A DNA stretch of 64,000 bases, from the NCBI RefSeq assembly GCF_024054175.1, contig NZ_JAMXLA010000001.1, forward strand, positions 534,437 to 598,436, in the 5' to 3' direction. The notes under the pieces were generated by a model. It was not told the DNA's origin and made no database searches. It worked only from the letters and a program-made list of their open reading frames with translations. Shown one piece after another: positions 9,070-17,869 of the stretch (position 1 is its first letter; each line of letters starts with the position of its first letter). This DNA comes from Flavobacterium sp. NRK1. Lineage in GTDB: Bacteria; Bacteroidota; Bacteroidia; Flavobacteriales; Flavobacteriaceae. Both the position numbers and the translations under genes were made by a program.

Positions 9070-10314
9070 ATGAAACCCGCTATAACTGAAACTCCTCAAA
9101 AAAAGCAGCCCCTGCTTTACAAAATAATAACCAATCTTACATTCTGGGTTTTAATAGCTATTATCTGTGGAATTCTGCTTGGGCATTTTTACCCTGATAA
9201 TGCTGTAAAAATGAAAATAATTGGAGACAGTTTTATAGACATTATAAAAGTATTTATAGTCCCTATTATCTTTCTAACCATTGTTTTGGGCATTAGCGGC
9301 ATGGGTAATCTGCGAAAAGTAGGGCGCATAGGAATAAAATCGCTTATTTATTTTGAGATAGTAACCACATTTGCATTAGCAATAGGCGTTGCTGTTGCCT
9401 ATATTATACAACCGGGTAAAATTGATAAAGCCGGACTTAACATTGAAGATGCCGGCAAATTCACATCAGGAGGCAGCAGCAGCTTTAACTGGCTGCAATT
9501 TTTCATGGACAACATTACATTGCAGGTACTGGTGGTTGCAATAATTACAGGTATTGCATTGAGTTTCTATTCTAAAAGAGAAAAAGCTGTTACATTGCTT
9601 TATAAAATATCCGATTATGTATTTAAAGCGCTTAAAATTGTAATGTACCTTGCTCCGCTTGGAGCTTTTGGCGGAATGGCATATACGGTTGGCAAATTCG
9701 GGCTGCATACCTTATTGCCTTTAGGAAAGCTTATGCTTACTGTGTATGTTACAATGGCAATATTTATATTTGTTATACTCGGCACTATAATGCGCTACTA
9801 CAAATTAAGCATACTAGAGTTTATTAAATATATTAAGGCCGAATTGCTTATTGTTTTAGGGACCTCATCATCTGAAGCTGCACTGCCAAACATTATGGAA
9901 AAGCTTGAAAAAATGGGATGCAGCAAATCGGTAGTAGGATTAGTGGTCCCTACAGGCTATTCCTTTAATCTGGATGGGACTTCTATATACCTTTCCATGT
10001 CGGTTATATTTTTAGCGCAACTCTATAATGTTCATCTTACTTTTGAAGAGATACTTACCATTATAGGTTTACTTATGATAACTTCAAAAGGCGCTGCAGG
10101 TGTAACCGGAAGTGGCTTTATAGTACTTGCCTCTACTCTTACAGCTATTCATAAAATACCGTTGGAAGGGCTAGCCTTTTTATTAGGTGTAGATAAATTT
10201 ATGAGCGAAGCACGCGCACTTACTAATTTTATAGGCAATGGAGTTGCTACAATTGTTATATCTAAATCGGAAAATGAATTTGTTGATCCCGCGAATCCAA
10301 GAATTGAAGAGTAA
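9070..10314 (+). CDS. Dicarboxylate/amino acid:cation symporter (DAACS family)
   Basis: Inner-membrane Na+/H+-coupled transporter of the GltP/DctA family for C4-dicarboxylates or acidic amino acids. Eight hydrophobic segments are visible with both family signatures: the serine-rich loop TSSSEAALPNIMEKLEKMG (HP1) and the motif GYSFNLDGTSIY (TM7), followed by GAAGVTGSGFIVLAS (HP2) and FMSEARALTNFIGN (TM8). The 414 residues are standard. Its stop is 2 nt from the stop of the convergent MFS gene, with no terminator hairpin between them. Glutamate, aspartate and succinate remain equally possible substrates. Confidence 0.92.
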   Translation: MKPAITETPQKKQPLLYKIITNLTFWVLIAIICGILLGHFYPDNAVKMKIIGDSFIDIIKVFIVPIIFLTIVLGISGMGNLRKVGRIGIKSLIYFEIVTTFALAIGVAVAYIIQPGKIDKAGLNIEDAGKFTSGGSSSFNWLQFFMDNITLQVLVVAIITGIALSFYSKREKAVTLLYKISDYVFKALKIVMYLAPLGAFGGMAYTVGKFGLHTLLPLGKLMLTVYVTMAIFIFVILGTIMRYYKLSILEFIKYIKAELLIVLGTSSSEAALPNIMEKLEKMGCSKSVVGLVVPTGYSFNLDGTSIYLSMSVIFLAQLYNVHLTFEEILTIIGLLMITSKGAAGVTGSGFIVLASTLTAIHKIPLEGLAFLLGVDKFMSEARALTNFIGNGVATIVISKSENEFVDPANPRIEE

Positions 10315-10316
10315 AG

Positions 10317-11600
10317 TTATTCTTTATGCTCTTCATCATCAAAACCAAACCTGCGTAATTGCGGGGCGCTAAAAAATGTAATAGCAATAACACCAAGTGT
10401 TAAGCATCCTCCTGTTACCACTGCCCTTACAGTACCCAGCCAGTGTGCCATAACACCACTTTCAAAATCACCGAGTTCATTAGACGAGCTTATAAATATA
10501 GTATTTACAGATGCTACACGCCCGCGCATGTGGTCTGGCGTTACAAGCTGTAATATGGTACTGCGCACTACTACACTAACAGCATCAAACATACCCGACA
10601 GCAATAAAAACGCAAATGAAAGAATAAAGTTCGTTGAAAGTCCAAAACCTATTATACACAAAGCAAAACCCGTTACGGCTATAAACAGTTTTCTCCCCGG
10701 GTAGGTTTTTAACGGCAGAAAAGCCAATATTGCCAGCGTAAGCATAGCCCCTACTCCGGGTGCAGATCGCAGCAGTCCGAAACCAACCTCATCTACATGC
10801 AATATTTCTTTTTGATATACAGGCAATAAGGCTACAGCACCACCAAACAATACCGAAAACATATCCAGTAATTGTGCACCTAACAACGCCGGTGTTTTTA
10901 AAACAAATAGTATTCCTTGTGACAGGCTTTGTAAAACAGGTTCTTTTTCTTTTTTAAGAATTGGTTTTGTTTTTATAGACAACATGGGTATTAACAACAG
11001 CAAGAGAATAACAACAACACTAAACATACCTGCCAGAATTCCGTCTAAAGCAATAGCCAATCCTGCAGCCAAAGGCCCTAACATAGAACCCGTTTGCCAT
11101 GCCATACTGCTCCAGCTGGTAGCGCCGGGAAAATGCTTTCGGGGAACGATTAATCCAAATAGAGAAAATACCGACGGCCCCATAAATGAACGGATAACAC
11201 CACCGCAAAAAACAAAAAAATAAATACAATATAAAGTTGTGTTTACTCCAAGTTCATTTAATGAAAAAGGTGTTGTGAGGGTAAAAAGGCTCACTGCTAA
11301 AAGAATATATCCGGTAATACAGAAAAGCACCATTTTACGCTTTTCGTTAAGATCTACAAAATGCCCTGCAAACAAGGAACAGCCTACAGCAGGAATCACT
11401 TCGGCAAGTCCCACAAAACCCAAAGAAAGCTTATCATTAGTAATATGATAAACCCAATAATAGATAATGGTGATTTGCATATTAAGGGAAAAAATCAGCC
11501 CAAAACGTATGCTTAAAAAAGATTGAAATTCTTTTAACTTTAAAACCGGATTTTTACCAAAAAATCCTTTCCCTGATTCCTCAGGCAATTCATTTTCCAA
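10317..11600 (-). CDS. MFS transporter (EntS/multidrug-exporter-like)
   Basis: Twelve-helix major facilitator superfamily protein. The loop motif GHFVDLNEKRK (between TM2 and TM3), FGLLRSAPGVGAMLTL and VTPDHMRGRVASVNTIFI (the repeat A-like motif of the EntS-type exporters) are visible. The reading frame has no ATG before residue 41; I use the TTG at 11600 because a TATATTTG promoter box ends 28 nt upstream and a stop codon precedes it in frame. It is the gene downstream of GH130 (83 nt gap), but has its own promoter. Probably an exporter; substrate unknown. Confidence 0.85.
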   Translation of the reverse strand: MENELPEESGKGFFGKNPVLKLKEFQSFLSIRFGLIFSLNMQITIIYYWVYHITNDKLSLGFVGLAEVIPAVGCSLFAGHFVDLNEKRKMVLFCITGYILLAVSLFTLTTPFSLNELGVNTTLYCIYFFVFCGGVIRSFMGPSVFSLFGLIVPRKHFPGATSWSSMAWQTGSMLGPLAAGLAIALDGILAGMFSVVVILLLLLIPMLSIKTKPILKKEKEPVLQSLSQGILFVLKTPALLGAQLLDMFSVLFGGAVALLPVYQKEILHVDEVGFGLLRSAPGVGAMLTLAILAFLPLKTYPGRKLFIAVTGFALCIIGFGLSTNFILSFAFLLLSGMFDAVSVVVRSTILQLVTPDHMRGRVASVNTIFISSSNELGDFESGVMAHWLGTVRAVVTGGCLTLGVIAITFFSAPQLRRFGFDDEEHKE

Positions 11601-11628
11601 TGTACTACATGCTATTGGTTACTAAACA

Positions 11629-11636
11629 CAAATATA
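11629..11636 (-). promoter_or_regulatory. -7 box upstream of the MFS gene
   Basis: The minus strand reads TATATTTG (exact TAnnTTTG). Transcription would start near 11624, about 24 nt before the TTG start, which supports that start. Confidence 0.6.
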
Positions 11637-11683
11637 CCTGATTTGAATATACAAAACATGGGAACGCCTAGTATAAAAAACTA

Positions 11684-13147
11684 TTACCCCCCATTTCTGA
11701 GCCTGTCCAGCAAAGTATCGAGACTTACTGTAGCAAAGCCCGAACTATGATCAGACAATCCGTAAGGAATAATAAGTTCACCATTATTTATAATACCCCC
11801 GCAGGAATATACCACATTAGGCACATAGCCCTCACGCTCATCGGGATTAGGTACTATTAACGGATCTTTTAGGCGCCCTATTTCTATAGATGGATCATTA
11901 ATATCGAGCAAAGATGCAGCAATACAGTATTTACGCATAGATCCTACAGCATGGGTTAGCACCAGCCATCCATATTCTGTTTCTATAGGAGAACCGCAAT
12001 TACCAATCTGAACAAATTCCCACGGATACTCAGGAGACTGGATTTTTACCGGATTATCCCACTCATTAATATTATCACTATACATAAGGTAGTTGTTCCA
12101 GCCATCAATACGGGAAAGCATTGCATACCTGCCGTTTATTTTTCTTGGAAATAATGCAAGGTTTTTATTTTTTGCACCTGCACCATTTAAAGGGCTGGTT
12201 TTAAACTCATAAAAATCGGTTGTTTTTAAAAGTTTGGGCATAATATGTACACCGTCATAAGCAGTGTAAGTAGCGTAATAATATACACGCCCATTGTCGT
12301 CTGTAAATTTTACAAAGCGTGCATCTTCAATACCCTTGCTCTCAAAATCAGAAATAGGAAAAATTACCCTGTCACTTATATCAGTATCTTTAGAAAAGGT
12401 TATTCTTCTGTAACTGTCAGAAAGTGCAAGTATGAGGTTGTATTGTCTTAAAATATCTTCATCCCGTGTTCTAGCCTTGGCATCCAACACAAGTCTTTTA
12501 AGCTGGTCATAATCAAAACGGTCTTCAAGATTTTCCGTTACCGCACGTATAAACTCATCATTTATATCGGCCTCTTCCGCCTTTTGTAAAAAAAGCCTTT
12601 TATGATATACTATATTATGTATCTTCTCAGCTTCATCTATATAATTACTTGCCGGAATTACTGTAATATCATTATTACGGTCTATAATTGCCCTTCTGAA
12701 AACTACAGAAGATACATGCCCTTCACCTACCGCCCTAAAGCTGATTATAACGCGCAACTGCCCTTCTTCAAGATTAGTCTGATCAGGGTCGGGAACTACT
12801 GATGGGTTAAAAAAAGCAGCGGACTCAATAGAATATTCGTGTGTAAAATAAGATCCTATAAGCAGTTTGCAGTATTCATCGAGATTTTCATAGTCACCTC
12901 CTGCTAAATTTATATATTTTTTTACCCGTTCACAATTTCTAAGTAGTTTCCTGGTAATATTACGGTGCCGTTTAGAGAAATCCTGTAATAAAGGAGATGT
13001 TAGTCCAAAAACCGTATCTCTGTCGAGAGCCAGTATTTTACGAATTAGTTCAACTGCCCTTTCTTCCCCATTAAAAAAAAAACGGGCTATAACACGGGTT
13101 GGGTCGGGCATTACCTTTACCGGTTTCCTTTCAATTGTCAATCTCAT
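11684..13147 (-). CDS. Glycoside hydrolase family 130 protein (mannoside phosphorylase/mannosidase type)
   Basis: Cytoplasmic enzyme (no signal peptide) with a five-bladed propeller core typical of GH130. Landmarks are KGIEDARFVKF (EDxR catalytic region), RVYYYATYTAYDG, FPRKINGRYAMLSR, GNCGSPIETEYGWLVLTHAVG and VVYSCGGIINNGELIIPYG. At 487 residues it carries about 130 extra N-terminal residues compared with 340-residue GH130 enzymes; this long form is found in many Bacteroidetes. Family members cleave or phosphorolyse beta-mannosides. There are no SusCD or other CAZyme genes around it, so it is not part of an obvious polysaccharide locus. Substrate unresolved. Confidence 0.85.
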   Translation of the reverse strand: MRLTIERKPVKVMPDPTRVIARFFFNGEERAVELIRKILALDRDTVFGLTSPLLQDFSKRHRNITRKLLRNCERVKKYINLAGGDYENLDEYCKLLIGSYFTHEYSIESAAFFNPSVVPDPDQTNLEEGQLRVIISFRAVGEGHVSSVVFRRAIIDRNNDITVIPASNYIDEAEKIHNIVYHKRLFLQKAEEADINDEFIRAVTENLEDRFDYDQLKRLVLDAKARTRDEDILRQYNLILALSDSYRRITFSKDTDISDRVIFPISDFESKGIEDARFVKFTDDNGRVYYYATYTAYDGVHIMPKLLKTTDFYEFKTSPLNGAGAKNKNLALFPRKINGRYAMLSRIDGWNNYLMYSDNINEWDNPVKIQSPEYPWEFVQIGNCGSPIETEYGWLVLTHAVGSMRKYCIAASLLDINDPSIEIGRLKDPLIVPNPDEREGYVPNVVYSCGGIINNGELIIPYGLSDHSSGFATVSLDTLLDRLRNGG

Positions 13148-13202
13148 AAACTACGTTTTACACCTGTACTATAACAGACAGGTTTAATGAACCTCTAAAA
13201 TA

Positions 13203-13210
13203 CAAATATA
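13203..13210 (-). promoter_or_regulatory. -7 box of the GH130 gene
   Basis: The minus strand reads TATATTTG (exact TAnnTTTG), 55 nt from the ATG at 13147. No -33 TTTG is clear. Confidence 0.55.
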
Positions 13211-13305
13211 ATTTCACATATCGTTTGGCTGAAAATGCTAAAATTAATGTAAAAATACTACAGGTATGTGATTAAATGTAAGTAGTAAATTAGCGATAGA
13301 TTAAG

Positions 13306-13313
13306 TATCTTTG
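13306..13313 (+). promoter_or_regulatory. -7 box of the purK-purE operon
   Basis: TATCTTTG matches TAnnTTTG and lies 23 nt before the purK ATG at 13337. It gives a predicted leader of roughly 19 nt. Confidence 0.55.
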
Positions 13314-13336
13314 CATCTGCAAAACATCAGCTAATA

Positions 13337-14491
13337 ATGAATTATTTTTCTTCCGATTTTAAGTTAGGCATTTTAGGCGGCGGCCAGCTGGGTAAAATGA
13401 TGCTTACCGATACCCGAAAATTTGATATACAAACTTATGTGCTTGACCCAAGCGATGAAGCACCCTGCAAAATAGGCAGCAATAAATTCTTTAAGGGCGA
13501 CCTAATGGACTTTGACACTGTTTATAATTTTGGTAAACAGGTTGATGTACTTACTTTCGAGATTGAACATGTAAATGTTGCTGCACTTGAAAAACTGGAA
13601 GCGGAAGGAATTAAAGTTTATCCTTCGCCAAAAACATTAAAACAGATACAAAACAAAGGCATACAGAAAGATTTTTATGCTGTTAACAACATACCTACGG
13701 CCGATTATAAACGTTTTGAAAATCTGACTTCACTTAAAGAAGCGGTAAATAATAATGAAATAGCCCTGCCTTTTGTATGGAAGAGCACCGAAGGCGGCTA
13801 TGATGGAAACGGTGTAAAAGTAATACGTACTCCCGAAAGCTTTAATGGCCTGTCAGATGTAGAATGTATTGCCGAAACTATGATTCCGTTTAAGAATGAG
13901 CTTGCAGTAATTGTAGCAAGAAACCCTTCAGGAGAAATAAAAACATATCCTGTTGTAGAGATGGAATTTCATCCGGAAGCCAATCAGGTAGAATATGTAA
14001 TATGTCCTGCACGTATAGATGATGAGGTAGCAAATAACGCCCGTAATATTGCACTAAAAGTATCAGAACATTTTAATCATGTAGGTTTACTTGCCGTAGA
14101 AATGTTCCAGACGGAAGATGACCAAATATTAGTGAACGAAGTAGCACCAAGACCACATAACAGCGGCCACTACTCTATTGAAGCCAGTTATACTTCACAG
14201 TTTGAACAGCACCTGCGTGCTATACTCAACCTTCCGTTAGGAAATACAGACAGCAAAGTAGCGGGTATAATGGTAAACCTTGTTGGCGCAGAAGGCTATT
14301 CGGGAAATGTGGTATATGAAAACATAGAAAAAATATTTGGTAAAGATGGGGTTACACCACATATTTATGGAAAAAAGCAAACGAGGCCATTCCGTAAAAT
14401 GGGACATGTTACCATAGTAAATGAAGATATAGCGGAAGCACGACGTGTAGCGGAAGAAGTAAAAAATTCTATACGTGTTATCAGTCAGTAA
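13337..14491 (+). CDS. purK: 5-(carboxyamino)imidazole ribonucleotide synthase
   Basis: ATP-grasp enzyme of purine biosynthesis: AIR + ATP + bicarbonate to N5-CAIR. The N-terminal pre-ATP-grasp domain has [13 protein letters not shown] (residues 8-20). The ATP-grasp region includes [16 protein letters not shown] and the C-terminal catalytic stretch [18 protein letters not shown]. The 384 residues are typical. It is followed after 38-44 nt by purE on the same strand, the usual pairing for the two-step carboxylation route. Confidence 0.96.
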   Translation: MNYFSSDFKLGILGGGQLGKMMLTDTRKFDIQTYVLDPSDEAPCKIGSNKFFKGDLMDFDTVYNFGKQVDVLTFEIEHVNVAALEKLEAEGIKVYPSPKTLKQIQNKGIQKDFYAVNNIPTADYKRFENLTSLKEAVNNNEIALPFVWKSTEGGYDGNGVKVIRTPESFNGLSDVECIAETMIPFKNELAVIVARNPSGEIKTYPVVEMEFHPEANQVEYVICPARIDDEVANNARNIALKVSEHFNHVGLLAVEMFQTEDDQILVNEVAPRPHNSGHYSIEASYTSQFEQHLRAILNLPLGNTDSKVAGIMVNLVGAEGYSGNVVYENIEKIFGKDGVTPHIYGKKQTRPFRKMGHVTIVNEDIAEARRVAEEVKNSIRVISQ

Positions 14492-14535
14492 TACTGAAAC
14501 ATGGACTGACGTTAATTAACAAATATAACTTGAAA

Positions 14536-15024
14536 ATGAAGGTAGGAATAATAATGGGCTCAATATCGGACATGCCGGTAATGCAGGATGCCATAGATAT
14601 ATTAAAAGAATTTGGCATAGAAACAGAAGTAGATATTGTTTCGGCTCACCGCACACCTGAAAAACTTTTTGAATATAGCACAACAGCACATACCCGTGGT
14701 GTAAATGTTATAATAGCCGGTGCCGGTGGTGCTGCACACTTACCTGGTATGGTAGCATCAATGAGTCCCCTGCCGGTTATAGGTGTACCTGTAAAATCAA
14801 GCAATTCAATTGATGGGTGGGACAGTGTATTATCTATACTTCAAATGCCGGGCGGCGTACCTGTAGCAACAGTAGCCCTTAACGGAGCAAAAAATGCAGG
14901 TATATTGGCAGCACAGATTATAGGCAGCCATGACAAACTTGTGCTTGCCAAGATTATTGCTTATAAACTTAGCCTTAAGGAAGCAGTAAACAATGCTTCG
15001 GAAGCATTGAAGAATAACAAATAG
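14536..15024 (+). CDS. purE: N5-carboxyaminoimidazole ribonucleotide mutase
   Basis: Class I PurE, which rearranges N5-CAIR to CAIR. The signature [10 protein letters not shown] (GSxSD), [12 protein letters not shown] and the glycine-rich stretch [17 protein letters not shown] are all present. A TTG lies two codons earlier (14530), but the ATG at 14536 gives 162 residues and is the simpler start. Forms an operon with purK. The last 20 bases carry the -33 part of the promoter for the next gene. Confidence 0.96.
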   Translation: MKVGIIMGSISDMPVMQDAIDILKEFGIETEVDIVSAHRTPEKLFEYSTTAHTRGVNVIIAGAGGAAHLPGMVASMSPLPVIGVPVKSSNSIDGWDSVLSILQMPGGVPVATVALNGAKNAGILAAQIIGSHDKLVLAKIIAYKLSLKEAVNNASEALKNNK

Positions 15025-15037
15025 TTTTGTAACTTTG
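15007..15037 (+). promoter_or_regulatory. Promoter of the M3 peptidase gene, inside the purE 3' end
   Basis: TTG (15007-15009), a 20-bp spacer and TAACTTTG (15030-15037) match the -33/-7 Bacteroidetes pattern with normal spacing. Predicted transcription from about 15042 leaves a leader of about 120 nt. Confidence 0.6.
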
Positions 15038-15083
15038 GTAAAGCTATGATGCCGAAACCAAATAAATAAAACAATATATTATA

Positions 15084-15130
15084 AAATGCCTTGACTATGC
15101 GGTTAAAAACCAGGCATCGTCAGGGCATTT
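15084..15130 (+). promoter_or_regulatory. Long hairpin in the leader of the M3 peptidase gene
   Basis: The outer stem of 12 bp (AAATGCCTTGAC / GTCAGGGCATTT, one G-U pair) encloses an inner helix (ATGC-GGTT / AACC-AG-GCAT) with a 3-nt loop. It begins 60 nt after the purE stop and ends 34 nt before the peptidase ATG. There is no T run after it, so it is not a classic terminator. Confidence 0.5.
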
Positions 15131-15164
15131 CTTATAAAGGCCAAGGCTTAAATTATTAGAAAAA

Positions 15165-17192
15165 ATGAACTTACTTACACAGAAATTTACAACCAAACAT
15201 GATACCGCACCCTTTAGCGGCATAAAAACGGAAGATTTTTTACCTGCTATTAAAGAAGGTATTGAAATAGCTCGCAAAGAGATCGATGAGATCGTTGCAA
15301 ATCCTGAAACTCCTACTTTTGAAAACACTATAGAAGCTATGTCTTTTGGCGGAAATATTCTTGAGCGCGCTTCGAGCATTTTCTTTAATCTGCATTCTGC
15401 AGAGACTAACGATGATATACAAAAAATAGCTATGGAGGTATCTCCGTTATTATCAGAATTTGGTAATGACTTGCGTTTAAACACAGCTCTTTTTGAGCGT
15501 GTAAAAGCAGTTTACAATCAAAAAGACACCCTGAATTTAACCGAAGAGCAAAAAACTTTGCTCGATAAACAATATAAAAGTTTCTCCAGGAATGGTGCCA
15601 ATTTGCCGGAAGATAAAAAAAACAAGCTTCGCGAAATAGACATGGAGCTTTCTAAACTTAGTTTGGAATTTGGTGAAAACGTATTAGCAGAAACAAATGC
15701 TTACCAATTGCATATTACCAATGAGGCCGATTTATCTGGCCTGCCTGAAGGCACTATAGAGGCAGCACGCGAACTTGCCATGAGCCTTGAAAAAGAGGGA
15801 TGGGTATTTACCCTTGATTATCCGAGCTATGTGCCTTTTATGACTTATGCTGATAACCGTGAACTGCGCAAACAATTAGCTATCGCTTTTGGGTCAAAGG
15901 GTTTTCAGAATAATGAATTTGACAATCAGGAAATAGTGCTAAAAATTGCCCGACTTCGCCATGAACGCGCTAATCTGCTGGGTTATGCTTCCCATGCTGA
16001 TTTTGTAATGGAAGAGCGTATGGCCGAGAGCCCGGAAAAAGTAAAATCGTTCCTGAAAGACCTGCTCGCAAAAGCTAAACCTGCAGCCGAAAAAGAATTT
16101 GCAGAACTTTCTGCCTTTGCAAAAGAAACTGATGGAATAGACCATTTGGAAAAATGGGACGGAGCTTATTATTCTGAGAAGCTTAAACAAAAACTTTTTA
16201 ATCTTGATGACGAAAAACTAAAGCCTTACTTTAAACTTGAAAATGTACTTAATGGCGCATTTACTATTGCAGGAAAATTGTATGGCCTTAAATTTAAAGA
16301 GGTTCAGGATATTGACAAATACCATAAAGATGTAACTACATACGAAGTAACAGATGAAAATGGCAATTTAACCGCTATTTTTTATGCCGATTTCTTTCCG
16401 CGTAAAGGAAAACGTAATGGTGCATGGATGACATCGTTTAAATCTCAATATGTAAAAGATGGTATAAACGAAAGGCCCCATGTTTCTATAGTATGTAACT
16501 TTACAAAGCCTACAGAAACAAAACCTTCTTTACTTACCTTTAATGAGGTTACTACCCTATTCCATGAGTTTGGACATGCCTTGCATGGTATGCTGGCAGA
16601 CACTATTTACCCGAGCCTTAGCGGTACCAGCGTTTACTGGGATTTTGTAGAACTGCCAAGTCAGGTTATGGAAAACTGGTGTTATGAACCTGAAGCGCTT
16701 GCCTTGTTTGCACATCATTACCAAACCGGTGAAATGATTCCAATGGAATACATTAACAAGATAAAAGAGAGTGCAAGTTTTCAGGAAGGCATGGCTACTA
16801 TGCGCCAGCTAAGCTTCGGATTACTTGATATGGGATGGCATGGTGCAGACCCAAGCGGTATTACTAACCTTAAAGAGTTTGAAACAGAACAGTTTGCATC
16901 TACACAACTTTATCCTGATGTAAAAGAAAATGCCATGAGTACTGCCTTTTCACATATTTTCCAGGGAGGATATTCTTCAGGCTATTACAGTTATAAATGG
17001 GCTGAGGTACTGGATGCAGATGCTTTTGAATACTTTCAGGAAAAAGGCATTTTTGACAGGGAGACAGCTAATAAGTTTAAAGATAATGTACTCTCTAAAG
17101 GAGGCACAGAACACCCAATGTTATTATACAAACGTTTCCGTGGACAGGAGCCTAAACCTGAAGCACTGCTTAAAAGGGCAGGACTTTTATAA
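15165..17192 (+). CDS. M3 family metallopeptidase (oligopeptidase A / peptidyl-dipeptidase type)
   Basis: Cytoplasmic zinc peptidase that breaks down short peptides. The zinc site HEFGHALHG is near residues 466-474, with the third ligand region DFVELPSQVMENW about 30 residues on. The long helical N-terminal half and the C-terminal GYSSGYYSYKWAEVLDADAF are typical of the thimet/Dcp group. The 675 residues match Dcp and PrlC. No signal peptide is evident. It has its own promoter and a terminator. Assignment between dcp and prlC is not possible by eye. Confidence 0.93.
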   Translation: MNLLTQKFTTKHDTAPFSGIKTEDFLPAIKEGIEIARKEIDEIVANPETPTFENTIEAMSFGGNILERASSIFFNLHSAETNDDIQKIAMEVSPLLSEFGNDLRLNTALFERVKAVYNQKDTLNLTEEQKTLLDKQYKSFSRNGANLPEDKKNKLREIDMELSKLSLEFGENVLAETNAYQLHITNEADLSGLPEGTIEAARELAMSLEKEGWVFTLDYPSYVPFMTYADNRELRKQLAIAFGSKGFQNNEFDNQEIVLKIARLRHERANLLGYASHADFVMEERMAESPEKVKSFLKDLLAKAKPAAEKEFAELSAFAKETDGIDHLEKWDGAYYSEKLKQKLFNLDDEKLKPYFKLENVLNGAFTIAGKLYGLKFKEVQDIDKYHKDVTTYEVTDENGNLTAIFYADFFPRKGKRNGAWMTSFKSQYVKDGINERPHVSIVCNFTKPTETKPSLLTFNEVTTLFHEFGHALHGMLADTIYPSLSGTSVYWDFVELPSQVMENWCYEPEALALFAHHYQTGEMIPMEYINKIKESASFQEGMATMRQLSFGLLDMGWHGADPSGITNLKEFETEQFASTQLYPDVKENAMSTAFSHIFQGGYSSGYYSYKWAEVLDADAFEYFQEKGIFDRETANKFKDNVLSKGGTEHPMLLYKRFRGQEPKPEALLKRAGLL

Positions 17193-17220
17193 TTTAGCAA
17201 ATCATCCGGTTACAATAACA

Positions 17221-17249
17221 AACCCCGAAGCGATAAACTTCGGGGTTTT
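17221..17249 (+). terminator. Terminator after the M3 peptidase gene
   Basis: A 10-bp GC-rich stem (AACCCCGAAG / CTTCGGGGTT), 7-nt loop, then TTTTG. It lies between the converging ends at 17192 and 17254. Confidence 0.85.
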
Positions 17250-17253
17250 GTAT

Positions 17254-17769
17254 TTAGGTTGGGTTTGCACCTGTATTTTGCGTATCGTTATCTGCTGGCG
17301 GTTGCGGTGTATCTGTAGCAGGTAAAGCTGTTCCGGCAACAACGGTTGTAGTATTTACAGGAGGTTGAGGTACAGCAGGCGGATTATTTGAACTGGCTAT
17401 TGCAACAGTATTATCTCCGCTGTTTACTGTAGGCATTTTAGCTATATACGTATTAAAGAGGCCTTCAATAAAATCGCTGCCTGCGTAACCTGCCGCCATG
17501 ACAGTAAAAATAAACTGGCTGCCTACATATGTAGTTGTGTTTTGTGCCGATTGGTTTTCAAAGCCATTAACCAGTACATAAAGTGCACCGGCAACAAAAC
17601 CTATAAACAAACTGATAAGCAATCGGGCTGCATTTATTCCTTCTATACTTTCTTTAAGGGCATTGGTATCAGATAATTTCTTAAGACCAATTACCATTCT
17701 GATTCCCTGCCCGAGGAGACCTAATAAGCCCCCCAGTAAAATTTTTTCAATGATCTGATCCGGTGTCAT
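17254..17769 (-). CDS. Small membrane protein with Pro/Thr-rich tail, unknown
   Basis: 171 residues. The N-terminal part has three likely membrane segments (about 10-30 glycine-rich GGLLGLLGQGIRMVIGL, 48-68 LLISLFIGFVAGALYVLV, and 80-98 FIFTVMAAGYAGSDFIEGL). Then a disordered tail (about 120-171) rich in Pro, Thr, Asn and Ala follows. I do not recognise a family. It lies 100 nt downstream of the end of its 5' neighbour, on the strand of the next two unknown genes, so it may belong with them. It does not carry the shared operator seen upstream of those two. Function unknown. Confidence 0.65.
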   Translation of the reverse strand: MTPDQIIEKILLGGLLGLLGQGIRMVIGLKKLSDTNALKESIEGINAARLLISLFIGFVAGALYVLVNGFENQSAQNTTTYVGSQFIFTVMAAGYAGSDFIEGLFNTYIAKMPTVNSGDNTVAIASSNNPPAVPQPPVNTTTVVAGTALPATDTPQPPADNDTQNTGANPT

Positions 17770-17869
17770 ACTATAATAAATTAAGAGTTGGTTACCACAA
17801 ATTTGCAGATAAAATCAATTTTAAAAACAGGTGTTTTCACGTGATTTTAAAGACCATTCATAATTTTAT

